From Flavobacterium hungaricum (lineage in GTDB: Bacteria > Bacteroidota > Bacteroidia > Flavobacteriales > Flavobacteriaceae), in contig NZ_PRDM01000002.1 of the NCBI RefSeq assembly GCF_015182285.1, positions 186,001 through 250,000 on the forward strand: a stretch of 64,000 nucleotides of DNA. The letters run 5' to 3'. The notes beneath the pieces were generated by a model. That model was not told the origin of the DNA, made no database searches, and saw only the letters and a program-made list of their open reading frames with translations. Shown in pieces: positions 17,472-26,595 of the stretch. Each line of letters begins with the position of its first letter. The first letter of the stretch is position 1. The position numbers and the translations under genes are program-made.

Positions 17472-20267
17472 ATGAATAAACTTTTTACTATATGTGCATT
17501 AATGGTATTTAGTGCAGTTTTTTCTCAAATGCCAAGTCTGGACGTTGAAAATCAAAAAAAACATCCAGTCACGCTGCAAGAAGCAAAAATTGAGACCAAG
17601 ATTTTGGGTAATCTTGCCACAACAACAGCCACTTATACATTTTACAATTCTGGCAGCAGAATTTTAGAAGGAAAACTTACTCTTCCGTTACCTGAAGGAG
17701 TGAGTGTTAGCGGTTATGCTTTGGATATCAACGGAAAATTAAGAGATGCAGTTCCTGTTCCTAAAGAACGAGCTAAAGAAGTATTTGAAAGTCTTGAAAA
17801 AAGAAATATAGATCCCGGAATTATTGAAAAAGTAGATGGAAATAATTTCCGAACACGAATTTATCCGATTCCAGCTCAGGGCAGCAGAACTATTAAAATT
17901 ACTTATCATCAGGAACTAAAAGATTTTGCTTCGGACTATCAATATCTATTAACATTTGCTAATGGAACTGTTAGTATTCCAAAATTTAATCTTAAGGTAT
18001 TAATTAATGAAAGTCTGACTGCTCCAAAAATTACTGAAAATCCAGATGGAAGTTTTGCTTTTGAGAAAATTGGAAATCAATGGTTTGCTGAAATTAGCAA
18101 AGAAAATTTCACACCAAATGAAAACCTTAAAATAATAATACCAAAAGTAAATCTGTCTTCAAAAGTTTTGCTGCAGAAAACTTCTGATGATAAATTTTAT
18201 TTTGCGGCAAGTGTTGCCGTGGATTTCCCTGTCAAGGAAAAAACAAAATCTCAGAAGATTGCAATAATTTGGGATAATTCATTTAGCGGATCAAAAAGAA
18301 ATCGTCAAAAAGAGCTTGACTTTCTTGATGCCTTTTTTGCAAGTAACAAAGATATTTCAGTGTCTTTTGTCCTTTTAAATAATGTTCTAGAAAAGACAGA
18401 AGAATTTACTGTTTCTGGCGGCAACTGGAGTGCATTAAAAAATAGAATCGTTGACTTGAAATATGACGGCGGTACAGATTTTGGGGCATTAAAAGAAGTT
18501 TCAGGTATAGAAGAGTATCTTTTATTTTCTGACGGAATTTCAAATTTTGGTGATTTGACAATAAAATTCAAAAAACCTTTGAATAGCATCGTAAGTACGC
18601 CTACTTCTGATTTTAATCTTCTAAAACTTTTAGCGTCGCAATCGGGAGGAAATTTCATCAATCTTAATGAATTAAACACTCAGTCTGCTTTAAAAGCATA
18701 CAATAAACAGCCTGTTACATTTTTAGGATTTAAAGAAAATGCTAAGATTGAGGAGTTATTTCCAAATGTTGGAACGGTAGTAAACGAACCGGTTAACATA
18801 TTTGGAATTGCAGCGCCAAATTTAGGCAAACTAACAGCTCTTTTTGCTGTAGGAACTAAAAAATACGAAGTTCCTGTAGATTTCACTACCGCTGTAAAAG
18901 TAGATAACTGGCCAATTGCACAATTTTGGGCACAAAGAAAAATCAATGATCTGGAACTCAATTCAACTCAAAATCGTGATGAAATCAGAAATCTAAGCGA
19001 ACAATTTGGAGTAGTAAGTAAAAACACCAGCCTTATTGTATTAGATGATGTCAATGATTATGTGCGTTACGGAATTACACCACCTCAGGAATTATTAGCT
19101 GAATACAACAAAATCGTTTCAAGAAACAAAAAAGAAATTTTAGAAAAAAGAAAAAACCTTTTATCTAAATCTTTTAATATAACCCGTGAATTGGTAACTT
19201 GGTGGAACAGCGAGTATAAACCTGCCGAGAAAAAGCAGTATCCTAAGATTTCTAATCAGTCATTAGGATCAAATAAAGATCAAGTACAAGATGATGCTGT
19301 TTACAATACAGAGAATGAAAGATCAGCACGATCAGAAGGTAAAATAACTTTGATAGAGGTAGAAAGTACTGAAGAGTATATGAAAGATTTTCAGAACCTG
19401 CAGTCCTCTGAATTGATCTACCAGAAATATCTTGAAAATCGTTCTAAATATGAAAAGCAGGTAACGTATTATTTTGACATCTCTAAATTGCTTTTCAGAA
19501 AAGGAGATAAAGTACTTTCTTTAAAAGTTTTAAGCACATTAGCAGAGCTCGATCTAGAAAATGAAGAGCTGTACAAGACGATTTCTTATCTGCTGAAACA
19601 AAGAGGCAACTATGAAAAAGAATTATGGATCACCCAGAAAATTCTGGAATGGAGACCGTTTGATTCTCAAAGCCACAGAGATTATGCCTTGGCCTTGATT
19701 GATAATAAAAGACCGCAGGAAGCTCTTGATGTTTACAAATCAATGCTTTATCAGGAGTATAGCGATGAGGTTTCAATTAGAGACAACGGAATAGAGGAAA
19801 TTTTGATTATGGAAATCAATAATATTCTGAGTCAAAATAAAAATGTAGATGCGAGCAAAATAGATGATCGTCTAAAAGCAAATCTACCAGTAGACATTCG
19901 CGTTGTAATTAACTGGAATAAAGACAATACAGATATAGACCTTTGGGTTACAGATCCGAGAGGAGAAGATTGTTCTTATTCTCATAAATCTACAGAAATT
20001 GGAGGAAGATTAAGTAATGATTTTACTCAGGGTTTTGGTCCTGAACAGTTTTTACTTAAAAAAGCCATAAAAGGCAAATATAAAATTAAAACCAATTTTT
20101 TTGGAGAGAGACAAAACATGCTTTCCGGGCCAACAACAATAATGGCCGAAGTGTATTTGTACTATTCTGATGGCAGACAAGAACGTAAAATTGCTGTTTT
20201 CCAAAGTCAGAAAGTAAATAAACGCGAAAGCGACAGCAAAATTCTGATTGGAGAATTTGAATTTTAG
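17472..20267 (+). CDS. exported VIT / von Willebrand A domain protein with C-terminal DUF2135-like domain
   Basis: A 931-residue protein with signal peptide (ends VFSQ, residue 19). A VIT (inter-alpha-trypsin inhibitor) domain spans about residues 25-150, including LEGKLTLPLPEGVSVSGYAL-like sequence and the RTRIYPIPAQGSRTIKI strand pair. The VWA-like domain starts near 262 with the metal-site motif D268-N-S270-F-S272 (DxSxS). A helical, TPR-like region lies at about 640-790 (QRGNYEKEL, ALIDNKRPQEALDVYKSML). The C-terminal ~105 residues (VINWNKDNTDIDLWVTDPRGE) match DUF2135. VIT-VWA proteins usually mediate protein-protein interaction. Co-location with a membrane-tethered serine protease suggests they work together, which is inference. 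Confidence 0.88.
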   Translation: MNKLFTICALMVFSAVFSQMPSLDVENQKKHPVTLQEAKIETKILGNLATTTATYTFYNSGSRILEGKLTLPLPEGVSVSGYALDINGKLRDAVPVPKERAKEVFESLEKRNIDPGIIEKVDGNNFRTRIYPIPAQGSRTIKITYHQELKDFASDYQYLLTFANGTVSIPKFNLKVLINESLTAPKITENPDGSFAFEKIGNQWFAEISKENFTPNENLKIIIPKVNLSSKVLLQKTSDDKFYFAASVAVDFPVKEKTKSQKIAIIWDNSFSGSKRNRQKELDFLDAFFASNKDISVSFVLLNNVLEKTEEFTVSGGNWSALKNRIVDLKYDGGTDFGALKEVSGIEEYLLFSDGISNFGDLTIKFKKPLNSIVSTPTSDFNLLKLLASQSGGNFINLNELNTQSALKAYNKQPVTFLGFKENAKIEELFPNVGTVVNEPVNIFGIAAPNLGKLTALFAVGTKKYEVPVDFTTAVKVDNWPIAQFWAQRKINDLELNSTQNRDEIRNLSEQFGVVSKNTSLIVLDDVNDYVRYGITPPQELLAEYNKIVSRNKKEILEKRKNLLSKSFNITRELVTWWNSEYKPAEKKQYPKISNQSLGSNKDQVQDDAVYNTENERSARSEGKITLIEVESTEEYMKDFQNLQSSELIYQKYLENRSKYEKQVTYYFDISKLLFRKGDKVLSLKVLSTLAELDLENEELYKTISYLLKQRGNYEKELWITQKILEWRPFDSQSHRDYALALIDNKRPQEALDVYKSMLYQEYSDEVSIRDNGIEEILIMEINNILSQNKNVDASKIDDRLKANLPVDIRVVINWNKDNTDIDLWVTDPRGEDCSYSHKSTEIGGRLSNDFTQGFGPEQFLLKKAIKGKYKIKTNFFGERQNMLSGPTTIMAEVYLYYSDGRQERKIAVFQSQKVNKRESDSKILIGEFEF

Positions 20268-20278
20268 AAAAGCAAAAA

Positions 20279-20312
20279 AAAATACCGAAGATGAATGTCT
20301 TCGGTATTTTTT
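20279..20312 (+). terminator. intrinsic terminator after the VIT/VWA gene
   Basis: AAATACCGAAGA and TCTTCGGTATTT form a stem around a TGAATG loop, followed by a T-run. It also separates this gene from the convergent threonine dehydrogenase gene. Confidence 0.85.
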
Positions 20313-20367
20313 TGTTTAAAATTTTCTGCTCTGCAAAAAGTTCTTTAAGCTTTTGCATTTAATGAAT

Positions 20368-21306
20368 TTACCCTAAATGCTCCAGCATATCTTTTGTCAT
20401 AGACGCAAGATCAAAAGTATGTTTCCAGTTCCAGTCTTCTCTTGCAGAACTATCGTCAATACTTGCCGGCCAGCTGTCTGCAATTTTCTGACGGAAATCT
20501 GGATTATACGTAATCTCAAATTCTGGAATATGTTTTTTGATTTCGGCAGCAATTTCTGTTGGAGTAAAACTCATTGCGGCTAAGTTGTAAGAAGAATGAA
20601 TTTTGATTTCCTCAGCCGGAGCCTTCATAATATTGATGGTAGCTTCAATCGCATCATCCATATACATCATGGGCATTTTGGTTTCTGAAGATAAAAAGCA
20701 CTCGTATTTTTTATCGGCAATTGCTTTGTAGAAAATATCAACCGCATAATCGGTAGTACCCCCGCCCGGAGGTGTCGACCAGCTGATAAGACCTGGATAA
20801 CGAATACTGCGCACATCAACACCATAAATATTATGATAATATTCGCACCATCTTTCTCCCGCTTGTTTGCTGATTCCGTAAACCGTAGAAGGTTCCATAA
20901 CGGTATATTGTGGTGTGTTTTCTTTTGGAGTAGTAGGACCAAAAACAGCAATACTTGACGGCCAGAATATCTTTTGAATTTTTTTTGCTTTCGCTAAATT
21001 TAAAACATGAAAAAGAGAATTCATATTGAGATCCCAGGCAAAAGCAGGATTCTTTTCGGCTGTAGCAGACAAAAGAGCCGCCATCAAATAAACATCGGTG
21101 ATTTTATGAACTTCTACCAAATGCTCAATTTGATTAAAATCTAAAGCATTGACCACTTCAAACGGACCTGAATTAACAACATCAGTATTTAATTTTCGGA
21201 TATCAGAAGCAATCACATTTTCTGTTCCGTACAATTTACGAAGCTTTTGCGTCAGTTCGGTTCCAATTTGGCCGCAAGCTCCAATGATCAATATTTTTGG
21301 ATTCAT
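20368..21306 (-). CDS. L-threonine 3-dehydrogenase, epimerase-like (extended SDR) type
   Basis: NAD-dependent extended short-chain dehydrogenase, 312 residues. It has the Rossmann glycine motif G9-A-C-G12-Q-I-G15 and the catalytic Y143-x3-K147 pair (VYGISKQAG), with the serine in FWPSSIAVFG. The sequence, including the RSIRYPGLISW and PPGGGTTDYAVDIFY segments, matches the UDP-galactose-4-epimerase-like L-threonine dehydrogenases known from Flavobacterium frigidimaris and related bacteria, which oxidise L-threonine to 2-amino-3-oxobutyrate. The partner 2-amino-3-ketobutyrate CoA ligase (kbl) is not in the window. Monocistronic and cytoplasmic. Confidence 0.88.
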   Translation of the reverse strand: MNPKILIIGACGQIGTELTQKLRKLYGTENVIASDIRKLNTDVVNSGPFEVVNALDFNQIEHLVEVHKITDVYLMAALLSATAEKNPAFAWDLNMNSLFHVLNLAKAKKIQKIFWPSSIAVFGPTTPKENTPQYTVMEPSTVYGISKQAGERWCEYYHNIYGVDVRSIRYPGLISWSTPPGGGTTDYAVDIFYKAIADKKYECFLSSETKMPMMYMDDAIEATINIMKAPAEEIKIHSSYNLAAMSFTPTEIAAEIKKHIPEFEITYNPDFRQKIADSWPASIDDSSAREDWNWKHTFDLASMTKDMLEHLG

Positions 21307-21436
21307 TTTTAGATGATTTTAGAAAAGACAAATATAACGTTTTCGCAATTACGTATGCTTTTTAGAATCATAAATTATAAATTCTTTAATAAAAAAGTTC
21401 GTTCGTTGGATTATTCCTCATTGGTTAATTGTTTTT

Positions 21437-21556
21437 ACCGCAAAGAACACAAATGTTTTTTTATATACAATAGGTTTAAAAATGTAAAGTTCGCAAAGCT
21501 AGATATAGAAATAGCTTTGCGAACTTTGCGTAAACCTTTGCGCTCTTTGCGGTTAA
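21437..21556. repeat. imperfect intergenic palindrome (GCAAAG family, copy B)
   Basis: Arms containing AAAGTTCGCAAAGCT and AGCTTTGCGAACTTTGCG pair across an AGATATAGAAAT loop; the outer edges are ACCGCAAAGAACAC and GCTCTTTGCGGTTAA. It shares its core with copy A at 1890-1987. It fills most of the 340-nt gap between the threonine dehydrogenase gene and the lipoprotein gene. A short open frame across it is judged non-coding. Confidence 0.8.
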
Positions 21557-21621
21557 TTTTTTGACAAAAAAGCAACTTTTTATTAGCAAAAAACAGAATT
21601 CGTAATTGTAAAATTACTTCG

Positions 21622-21629
21622 TAACTTTG
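21622..21629 (+). promoter_or_regulatory. candidate -7 element for the lipoprotein-mfd pair
   Basis: TAACTTTG is an exact TAnnTTTG match 18 nt before the ATG at 21648. No convincing TTG lies at the right distance (13 nt to the nearest), so only the -7 half is supported. Confidence 0.4.
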
Positions 21630-21647
21630 TAGCTTAATGTTTTACAA

Positions 21648-22253
21648 ATGAAATATAAAATATCTCTTTTACTGCTTTTGCTTTTTATCTTGAATTCTTG
21701 TCAAAACGAAGATCAAAAACGACTTGCTGAAAATGCAAAAGAAGCCAAAAAGAAGGAAGCTATTTTTAATAATATAAATAAAGGCTGGACTTTTATTGAC
21801 GAACCTATTAATGAAATTTCAGAAAGCAAACTAAATTCTTGGACAGAATGGCGCGATTTTATGAAAGAAATCGGAGATAAACCAAGAAAAACAATTGGTG
21901 CCTTTCAAAAAAAATCGACTGCCATTTCTAAAAAAGCAGTGGCTTTAAACAATAATATTCCAACAGAGTTTAATCTGCCGCAGATTAAAGCCCGTATTTC
22001 TATTTTAATTACCAAAATCAAAATGCTGGATTTGTTTATTCACCTGAGTAAAATTCCAGACGATAAAGTGGTTTTCCTGGTGCAGGAAATTAATAAAGAA
22101 TTGATTTCGTTAGAAAGACAAATGGATAAAATTGTGGAGAGAGCCAAAATTCCAAAAGAACAAGGAGAAGAAGATTTCTTAAGAATGTTAGATACTACAC
22201 GAGCCATTAAGAATACTGCGCCGCCTTTAGATAAAAATTTACAAGTTGAGTAA
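21648..22253 (+). CDS. small conserved-looking lipoprotein upstream of mfd
   Basis: A 201-residue protein with a lipoprotein signal; the lipobox LNSC puts the acylated cysteine near residue 18. The mature part is helical and highly charged (NEDQKRLAENAKEAKKKEA), followed by a helical domain containing WTEWRDFMKEI and KKSTAISKKAVALNN. I do not recognise a family with a known function. Its last 8 nt overlap the probable TTG start of mfd, so the two are translationally coupled. A periplasmic or membrane location is expected from the lipobox. A role in repair is not implied by the neighbour alone. Confidence 0.75.
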   Translation: MKYKISLLLLLLFILNSCQNEDQKRLAENAKEAKKKEAIFNNINKGWTFIDEPINEISESKLNSWTEWRDFMKEIGDKPRKTIGAFQKKSTAISKKAVALNNNIPTEFNLPQIKARISILITKIKMLDLFIHLSKIPDDKVVFLVQEINKELISLERQMDKIVERAKIPKEQGEEDFLRMLDTTRAIKNTAPPLDKNLQVE

Positions 22254-25200
22254 AAACGCCTTATATACAACATACGATAATCTGCCAAAAGCAGAGCAGA
22301 TTGCAGCAAGCTTACTAGAAGGAAATCAGATAAAAATGAACCTTAGCGGACTTCTTGGATCTGCTGTTTCCTTTATTATTCGTTCTGTTTTTAAGAAAAC
22401 CGAACTGCCTTTTTTAATTGTTTTAGACAACAAAGAAGAAGCGGCTTATTATTTGAATGATCTGGAACAAATGATCGGCGAGCAGGATGTTTTGTTTTAT
22501 CCCGCATCATTTCGCCGTCCGTATCAGGTTGATGAAACTGATAATGCCAATGTTTTACTTCGTGCTGAGGTTTTAAACAGAATTAATTCCAGAAAAAAAC
22601 CAGCTGTAATTGTTACCTATCCTGAAGCACTTTTTGAAAAAGTGGTTACGAGAAGAGAACTCGATAAAAATACTTTAAAAGTAGCTTTAAACGATAAAAT
22701 TTCGATCGATTTTATCAACGAAGTTTTGTTTGAGTACGAGTTTAAAAGAGTCGATTTTATTACAGAACCCGGCGAATTTTCAGTTCGCGGAGGAATTGTC
22801 GATGTATTCTCTTTTTCAAACGATCATCCGTACCGAATCGAGTTTTTCGGTAACGAAGTAGACAGCATTAGAACTTTTGATGTAGAAACGCAGCTGTCGG
22901 TAGAAACGCACAAGAAAATCACGATTATCCCGAACGTTGAGAACAAGCTTTTTCAGGAAAACCGCGAAAGTTTCTTAGATTATATTGCGGAGAAAACCGT
23001 CATTTTTATTCAAAATACCGATGGGCTTTTTAGTCAGTTAGACAAACAATTTGCAAGGGCAGAAGAAGCTTTTTCAAAACTTTCGGGAGAAATAAAACAT
23101 GCTGCTCCAGAGCAGTTATTTTTAAATCAAAGCTCATTTATTAAACGCGCTTTAGATTTTTCGGTTGTAGAATTGGCGTCAAAACCCATTTTCAAAACCA
23201 CAAAAAAATTTGAATTTCATATTCAGCCCCAGCCTTCTTTCAACAAACAATTTGATTTATTGCTGAATAATCTGAGCGACAATCATTTTAACGGATACAA
23301 AAATTATTTGTTCTGTTCGAATGAAACGCAGGCGAAACGTTTTCATGATATTTTTGAAAGTTTGGACGAAGCCAATTCAGAGAATATCCGCAAACAATAC
23401 CATACCATTGTACTGCCTTTATACCAAGGTTTTATTGACGAAGAAAATCAGATAACGGCATATACCGATCACCAGATTTTTGAACGTTATCATAAATTCA
23501 ATATTAAAAACGGTTATTCGAAAAAGCAGAATATTACGCTTAAGGAATTAACGGCGCTTTCGGTTGGTGATTATGTTACGCACATCGATCACGGAATCGG
23601 AAAGTTTGGCGGCTTGCAGAAAATTCAGGTTGAAGGCAAAACGCAGGAAGCCATAAAATTGGTTTATGCAGATAATGATATCGTGTATGTAAGCATTCAC
23701 TCGCTTCATAAAATTTCGAAATACAACGGAAAAGACGGAACTCCGCCGAAAATCTACAAATTAGGATCGAACGCATGGAAAGTTTTAAAACAAAAAACCA
23801 AAGCGCGTGTCAAACATATTGCATTCAATTTGATTCAGTTGTATGCAAAACGAAGATTAGAAAAAGGATTCCAATTTGCACCAGACAGTTATCTGCAGAA
23901 CGAATTAGAAAGTTCGTTTATTTATGAAGATACACCGGATCAAACCAAATCTACACAAGAAGTAAAAGCCGATATGGAAAGCGACCGCCCGATGGATCGT
24001 TTGGTTTGCGGTGATGTTGGTTTCGGGAAAACAGAGGTTGCCATTCGTGCTGCTTTTAAAGCGGTTGACAATAGCAAACAAGTTGCCGTTTTAGTGCCTA
24101 CGACTATTTTGGCGTATCAGCATTATAGAACTTTCTCAGAACGATTAAAAGATATGCCGGTTACAATTGGGTATTTAAACCGATTTAGAACGGCAAAACA
24201 AAAAACACAAACCCTAAAAGATTTAGCGGAAGGAAAACTCGATATTGTAATTGGAACACACCAATTGGTTAATAAAAATGTAGTTTTTAAAGACTTAGGA
24301 TTGTTGATTGTCGATGAGGAACAAAAATTTGGAGTTAACGTAAAAGATAAACTCAAAACCATTGCTGCAAATGTCGATACGCTGACATTAACAGCAACAC
24401 CAATCCCGAGAACACTTCAGTTTTCGCTAATGGCTGCGCGAGATTTATCGGTAATTACAACGCCTCCGCCAAACCGTTATCCGATAGAAACGAATGTGGT
24501 TGGTTTTAATGAAGAGGTTATTCGTGATGCGATTTCGTATGAAATTCAAAGAAATGGACAAGTTTTCTTCATTAATAATAGAATTGAAAATATAAAAGAA
24601 GTGGCCGGAATGATCCAGCGTTTGGTTCCAAATGCCAGAGTAGGAATCGGCCATGGACAAATGGACGGCGCAAAACTCGAAGAATTGATGTTAGGTTTCA
24701 TGAACGGAGATTTTGATGTTTTGGTAGCCACTACCATCATCGAAAGCGGATTGGACGTTCCGAATGCCAACACGATTTTCATCAACAATGCCAACAATTT
24801 CGGATTATCCGACTTGCATCAAATGCGCGGCCGCGTTGGGCGAAGCAACAAAAAAGCATTTTGTTATTTCATCTGCCCGCCGTATTCATCCATGACAGAA
24901 GATGCGAGAAAACGTATTCAGGCCTTGGAACAATTCAGTGAACTGGGAAGCGGTTTCAATATTGCCATGAAAGATCTTGAAATTCGTGGAGCAGGAGATT
25001 TATTAGGAGGAGAACAAAGTGGTTTCATCAATGAAATTGGTTTTGATACTTACCAAAAAATCATGAACGAAGCCATCGAAGAATTAAAAGAAAACGAATT
25101 CAAGGATTTATATCCGGAAGAAAATGATATTGATACGAAAGAATACGTAAAAGACATTCAAATCGATGCCGATTTTGAGCTTTTATTCCCAGATGAATAT

Positions 25201-25611
25201 ATCAATAACGTTTCAGAACGTTTGGTTTTATACAACGAATTAGGAGCGATAAAAGACGAAGCCGGATTACAGGAGTTTGAGAAGAAACTAATCGACCGTT
25301 TCGGACCGCTGCCAAAACAAGCCGTTTCGTTATTAAACAGCATCAGAATCAAATGGATTGCTACGAAAGTGGGAATCGAGAAATTGGTCTTGAAACAAGG
25401 TAAAATGATCGGTTATTTCGTTTCAGACCAGCAATCCGATTATTACCAGTCTGTGAAGTTTAGAAATGTTTTAAACTTTGTTCAGAAGCACAGCAATCTC
25501 TGTAAAATGAAAGAAAAACAAACCGTAAACGGATTACGTTTGTTATTGACTTTTGAAAACGTAAAGTCGATAAAACGAGCTTTAGAGTTAATGGAGTTGT
25601 TTGAGGACTAG
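22246..25611 (+). CDS. mfd: Mfd transcription-repair coupling factor
   Basis: DNA translocase that removes stalled RNA polymerase at lesions and recruits UvrA. The 1121-residue protein has, in order, the UvrB-like N-terminal module (SFRRPYQVDETDNANVLLRAEVL), the RNAP-interaction (CarD-like) domain near 440-510 (VGDYVTHIDHGIGKFGG), the SF2 helicase core with Walker A GDVGFGKT (589-596) and the DEEQ box (690-693), TATPIPRTLQFS, the TRG-type QMRGRVGRSNKKAFCYF motif, and the C-terminal TRCF domain. It appears to start at TTG 22246, because the next ATG (22336) would remove 30 residues that continue the normal N-terminus. Its start overlaps the lipoprotein stop by 8 nt. Confidence 0.96.
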   Translation: MSKNALYTTYDNLPKAEQIAASLLEGNQIKMNLSGLLGSAVSFIIRSVFKKTELPFLIVLDNKEEAAYYLNDLEQMIGEQDVLFYPASFRRPYQVDETDNANVLLRAEVLNRINSRKKPAVIVTYPEALFEKVVTRRELDKNTLKVALNDKISIDFINEVLFEYEFKRVDFITEPGEFSVRGGIVDVFSFSNDHPYRIEFFGNEVDSIRTFDVETQLSVETHKKITIIPNVENKLFQENRESFLDYIAEKTVIFIQNTDGLFSQLDKQFARAEEAFSKLSGEIKHAAPEQLFLNQSSFIKRALDFSVVELASKPIFKTTKKFEFHIQPQPSFNKQFDLLLNNLSDNHFNGYKNYLFCSNETQAKRFHDIFESLDEANSENIRKQYHTIVLPLYQGFIDEENQITAYTDHQIFERYHKFNIKNGYSKKQNITLKELTALSVGDYVTHIDHGIGKFGGLQKIQVEGKTQEAIKLVYADNDIVYVSIHSLHKISKYNGKDGTPPKIYKLGSNAWKVLKQKTKARVKHIAFNLIQLYAKRRLEKGFQFAPDSYLQNELESSFIYEDTPDQTKSTQEVKADMESDRPMDRLVCGDVGFGKTEVAIRAAFKAVDNSKQVAVLVPTTILAYQHYRTFSERLKDMPVTIGYLNRFRTAKQKTQTLKDLAEGKLDIVIGTHQLVNKNVVFKDLGLLIVDEEQKFGVNVKDKLKTIAANVDTLTLTATPIPRTLQFSLMAARDLSVITTPPPNRYPIETNVVGFNEEVIRDAISYEIQRNGQVFFINNRIENIKEVAGMIQRLVPNARVGIGHGQMDGAKLEELMLGFMNGDFDVLVATTIIESGLDVPNANTIFINNANNFGLSDLHQMRGRVGRSNKKAFCYFICPPYSSMTEDARKRIQALEQFSELGSGFNIAMKDLEIRGAGDLLGGEQSGFINEIGFDTYQKIMNEAIEELKENEFKDLYPEENDIDTKEYVKDIQIDADFELLFPDEYINNVSERLVLYNELGAIKDEAGLQEFEKKLIDRFGPLPKQAVSLLNSIRIKWIATKVGIEKLVLKQGKMIGYFVSDQQSDYYQSVKFRNVLNFVQKHSNLCKMKEKQTVNGLRLLLTFENVKSIKRALELMELFED

Positions 25612-25667
25612 TATTAGAGATTACATCACAGTCAAAACTGTAATTATTACACACATTTACTATCAAG

Positions 25668-25705
25668 AAGACACAGATTTATTAAAAAAATCTGTGTCTT
25701 TTTGT
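25668..25705 (+). terminator. intrinsic terminator of mfd
   Basis: AAGACACAGATTT and AAATCTGTGTCTT pair across a short AT loop and are followed by TTTTGTGTTTTT. The rest of the 306-nt gap is AT-rich and contains only the candidate -7 box at 25845. Confidence 0.85.
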
Positions 25706-25844
25706 GTTTTTGCGATAGCGAATCAGTTCAATCTGCTTCTATTGTAAATTCTGTTTAATGATTTAATCTGTTCCTCTTACTATTGATGTAATAGGTATTA
25801 TTTCTAAATAATAAGTATTATCTTATTTTTAATTCCATTTAAAA

Positions 25845-25852
25845 TAAATTTG
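25845..25852 (+). promoter_or_regulatory. candidate -7 element for the Crp-like regulator
   Basis: TAAATTTG matches TAnnTTTG and lies 66 nt before the ATG at 25918. No clear TTG at -33. Confidence 0.3.
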
Positions 25853-25917
25853 TCTTACATTTATAGGTCACAAATTGCTTAAATTGATCTCCAAGAAAAG
25901 CATCCTAAACTTGGATT

Positions 25918-26484
25918 ATGACAGATATATTTAAAGATTTTATTACGCAGCTAGCAGAAGTTAATAAGCAGGATATGAATAGAATAATGTCTTGTATTAC
26001 TACTCATGAAATAAAAAAAAATACCATTATTTTATCGCAGGGCGAAGTTTGTACCCGATTTTATTTTTTAGAAAAAGGCTGTATGCGAACTTATTATATT
26101 ACTAAAGAAGGTCAGGAAAAAACCAGATTAGTTTCATTTGACAATTCTCCCGTTACAGCACTCACCAGTTTTATTACTCAAAAACCTTCTGTTGAATATA
26201 TCGATGCCTTAGAAGATTCAGAATTACTTTCTATTTCGTATGATGACTTTTTTATTCTTTTAAATGAAATTCCAAGTTGGGCATTATTCTACAGAAAAAT
26301 GCTAGAATTAGCTTTTGCCTTTCAAAATCGCAGAATTGAGGATTTGGTTACTTTATCTGCTAAAGAACGCTACGAAAAACTTTTAAAAGAACAGCCTCAT
26401 TATATCCAGCGCCTTTCTAATAGAGTTGTGGCCACCTACTTGGGAATTTCTCAGGAGACCTTAAGCAGACTCAAATCCAAATAA
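25918..26484 (+). CDS. Crp/Fnr-family transcriptional regulator
   Basis: A 188-residue regulator with an N-terminal cyclic-nucleotide-binding-like jelly roll (about residues 20-120: ILSQGEVCTRFYFLEKGCMR) and a C-terminal helix-turn-helix (RVVATYLGISQETLSRLKSK). The conserved arginine and glutamate contacts of cAMP-binding Crp are not obvious, so the effector may not be cAMP, as is common in Bacteroidota members of this group. It stands directly ahead of three enzyme-like genes on the same strand and is the most plausible local regulator of them; that link is inferred from position. Confidence 0.88.
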   Translation: MTDIFKDFITQLAEVNKQDMNRIMSCITTHEIKKNTIILSQGEVCTRFYFLEKGCMRTYYITKEGQEKTRLVSFDNSPVTALTSFITQKPSVEYIDALEDSELLSISYDDFFILLNEIPSWALFYRKMLELAFAFQNRRIEDLVTLSAKERYEKLLKEQPHYIQRLSNRVVATYLGISQETLSRLKSK

Positions 26485-26595
26485 CCCTTTTTGACTTTTG
26501 TCAATGCACAGGTTTTTCTATCAGCCTAATTTTGTCCTATAAATCATCAGAAAATAAACTGATATTATTTAGAACTAAAATTAAAAGGTTTGATT

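Noticed and set aside
21313..21564. Possible small gene between threonine dehydrogenase and the lipoprotein
   Set aside because: Most of it runs across palindrome copy B, and the translation is repetitive and unlike a protein.
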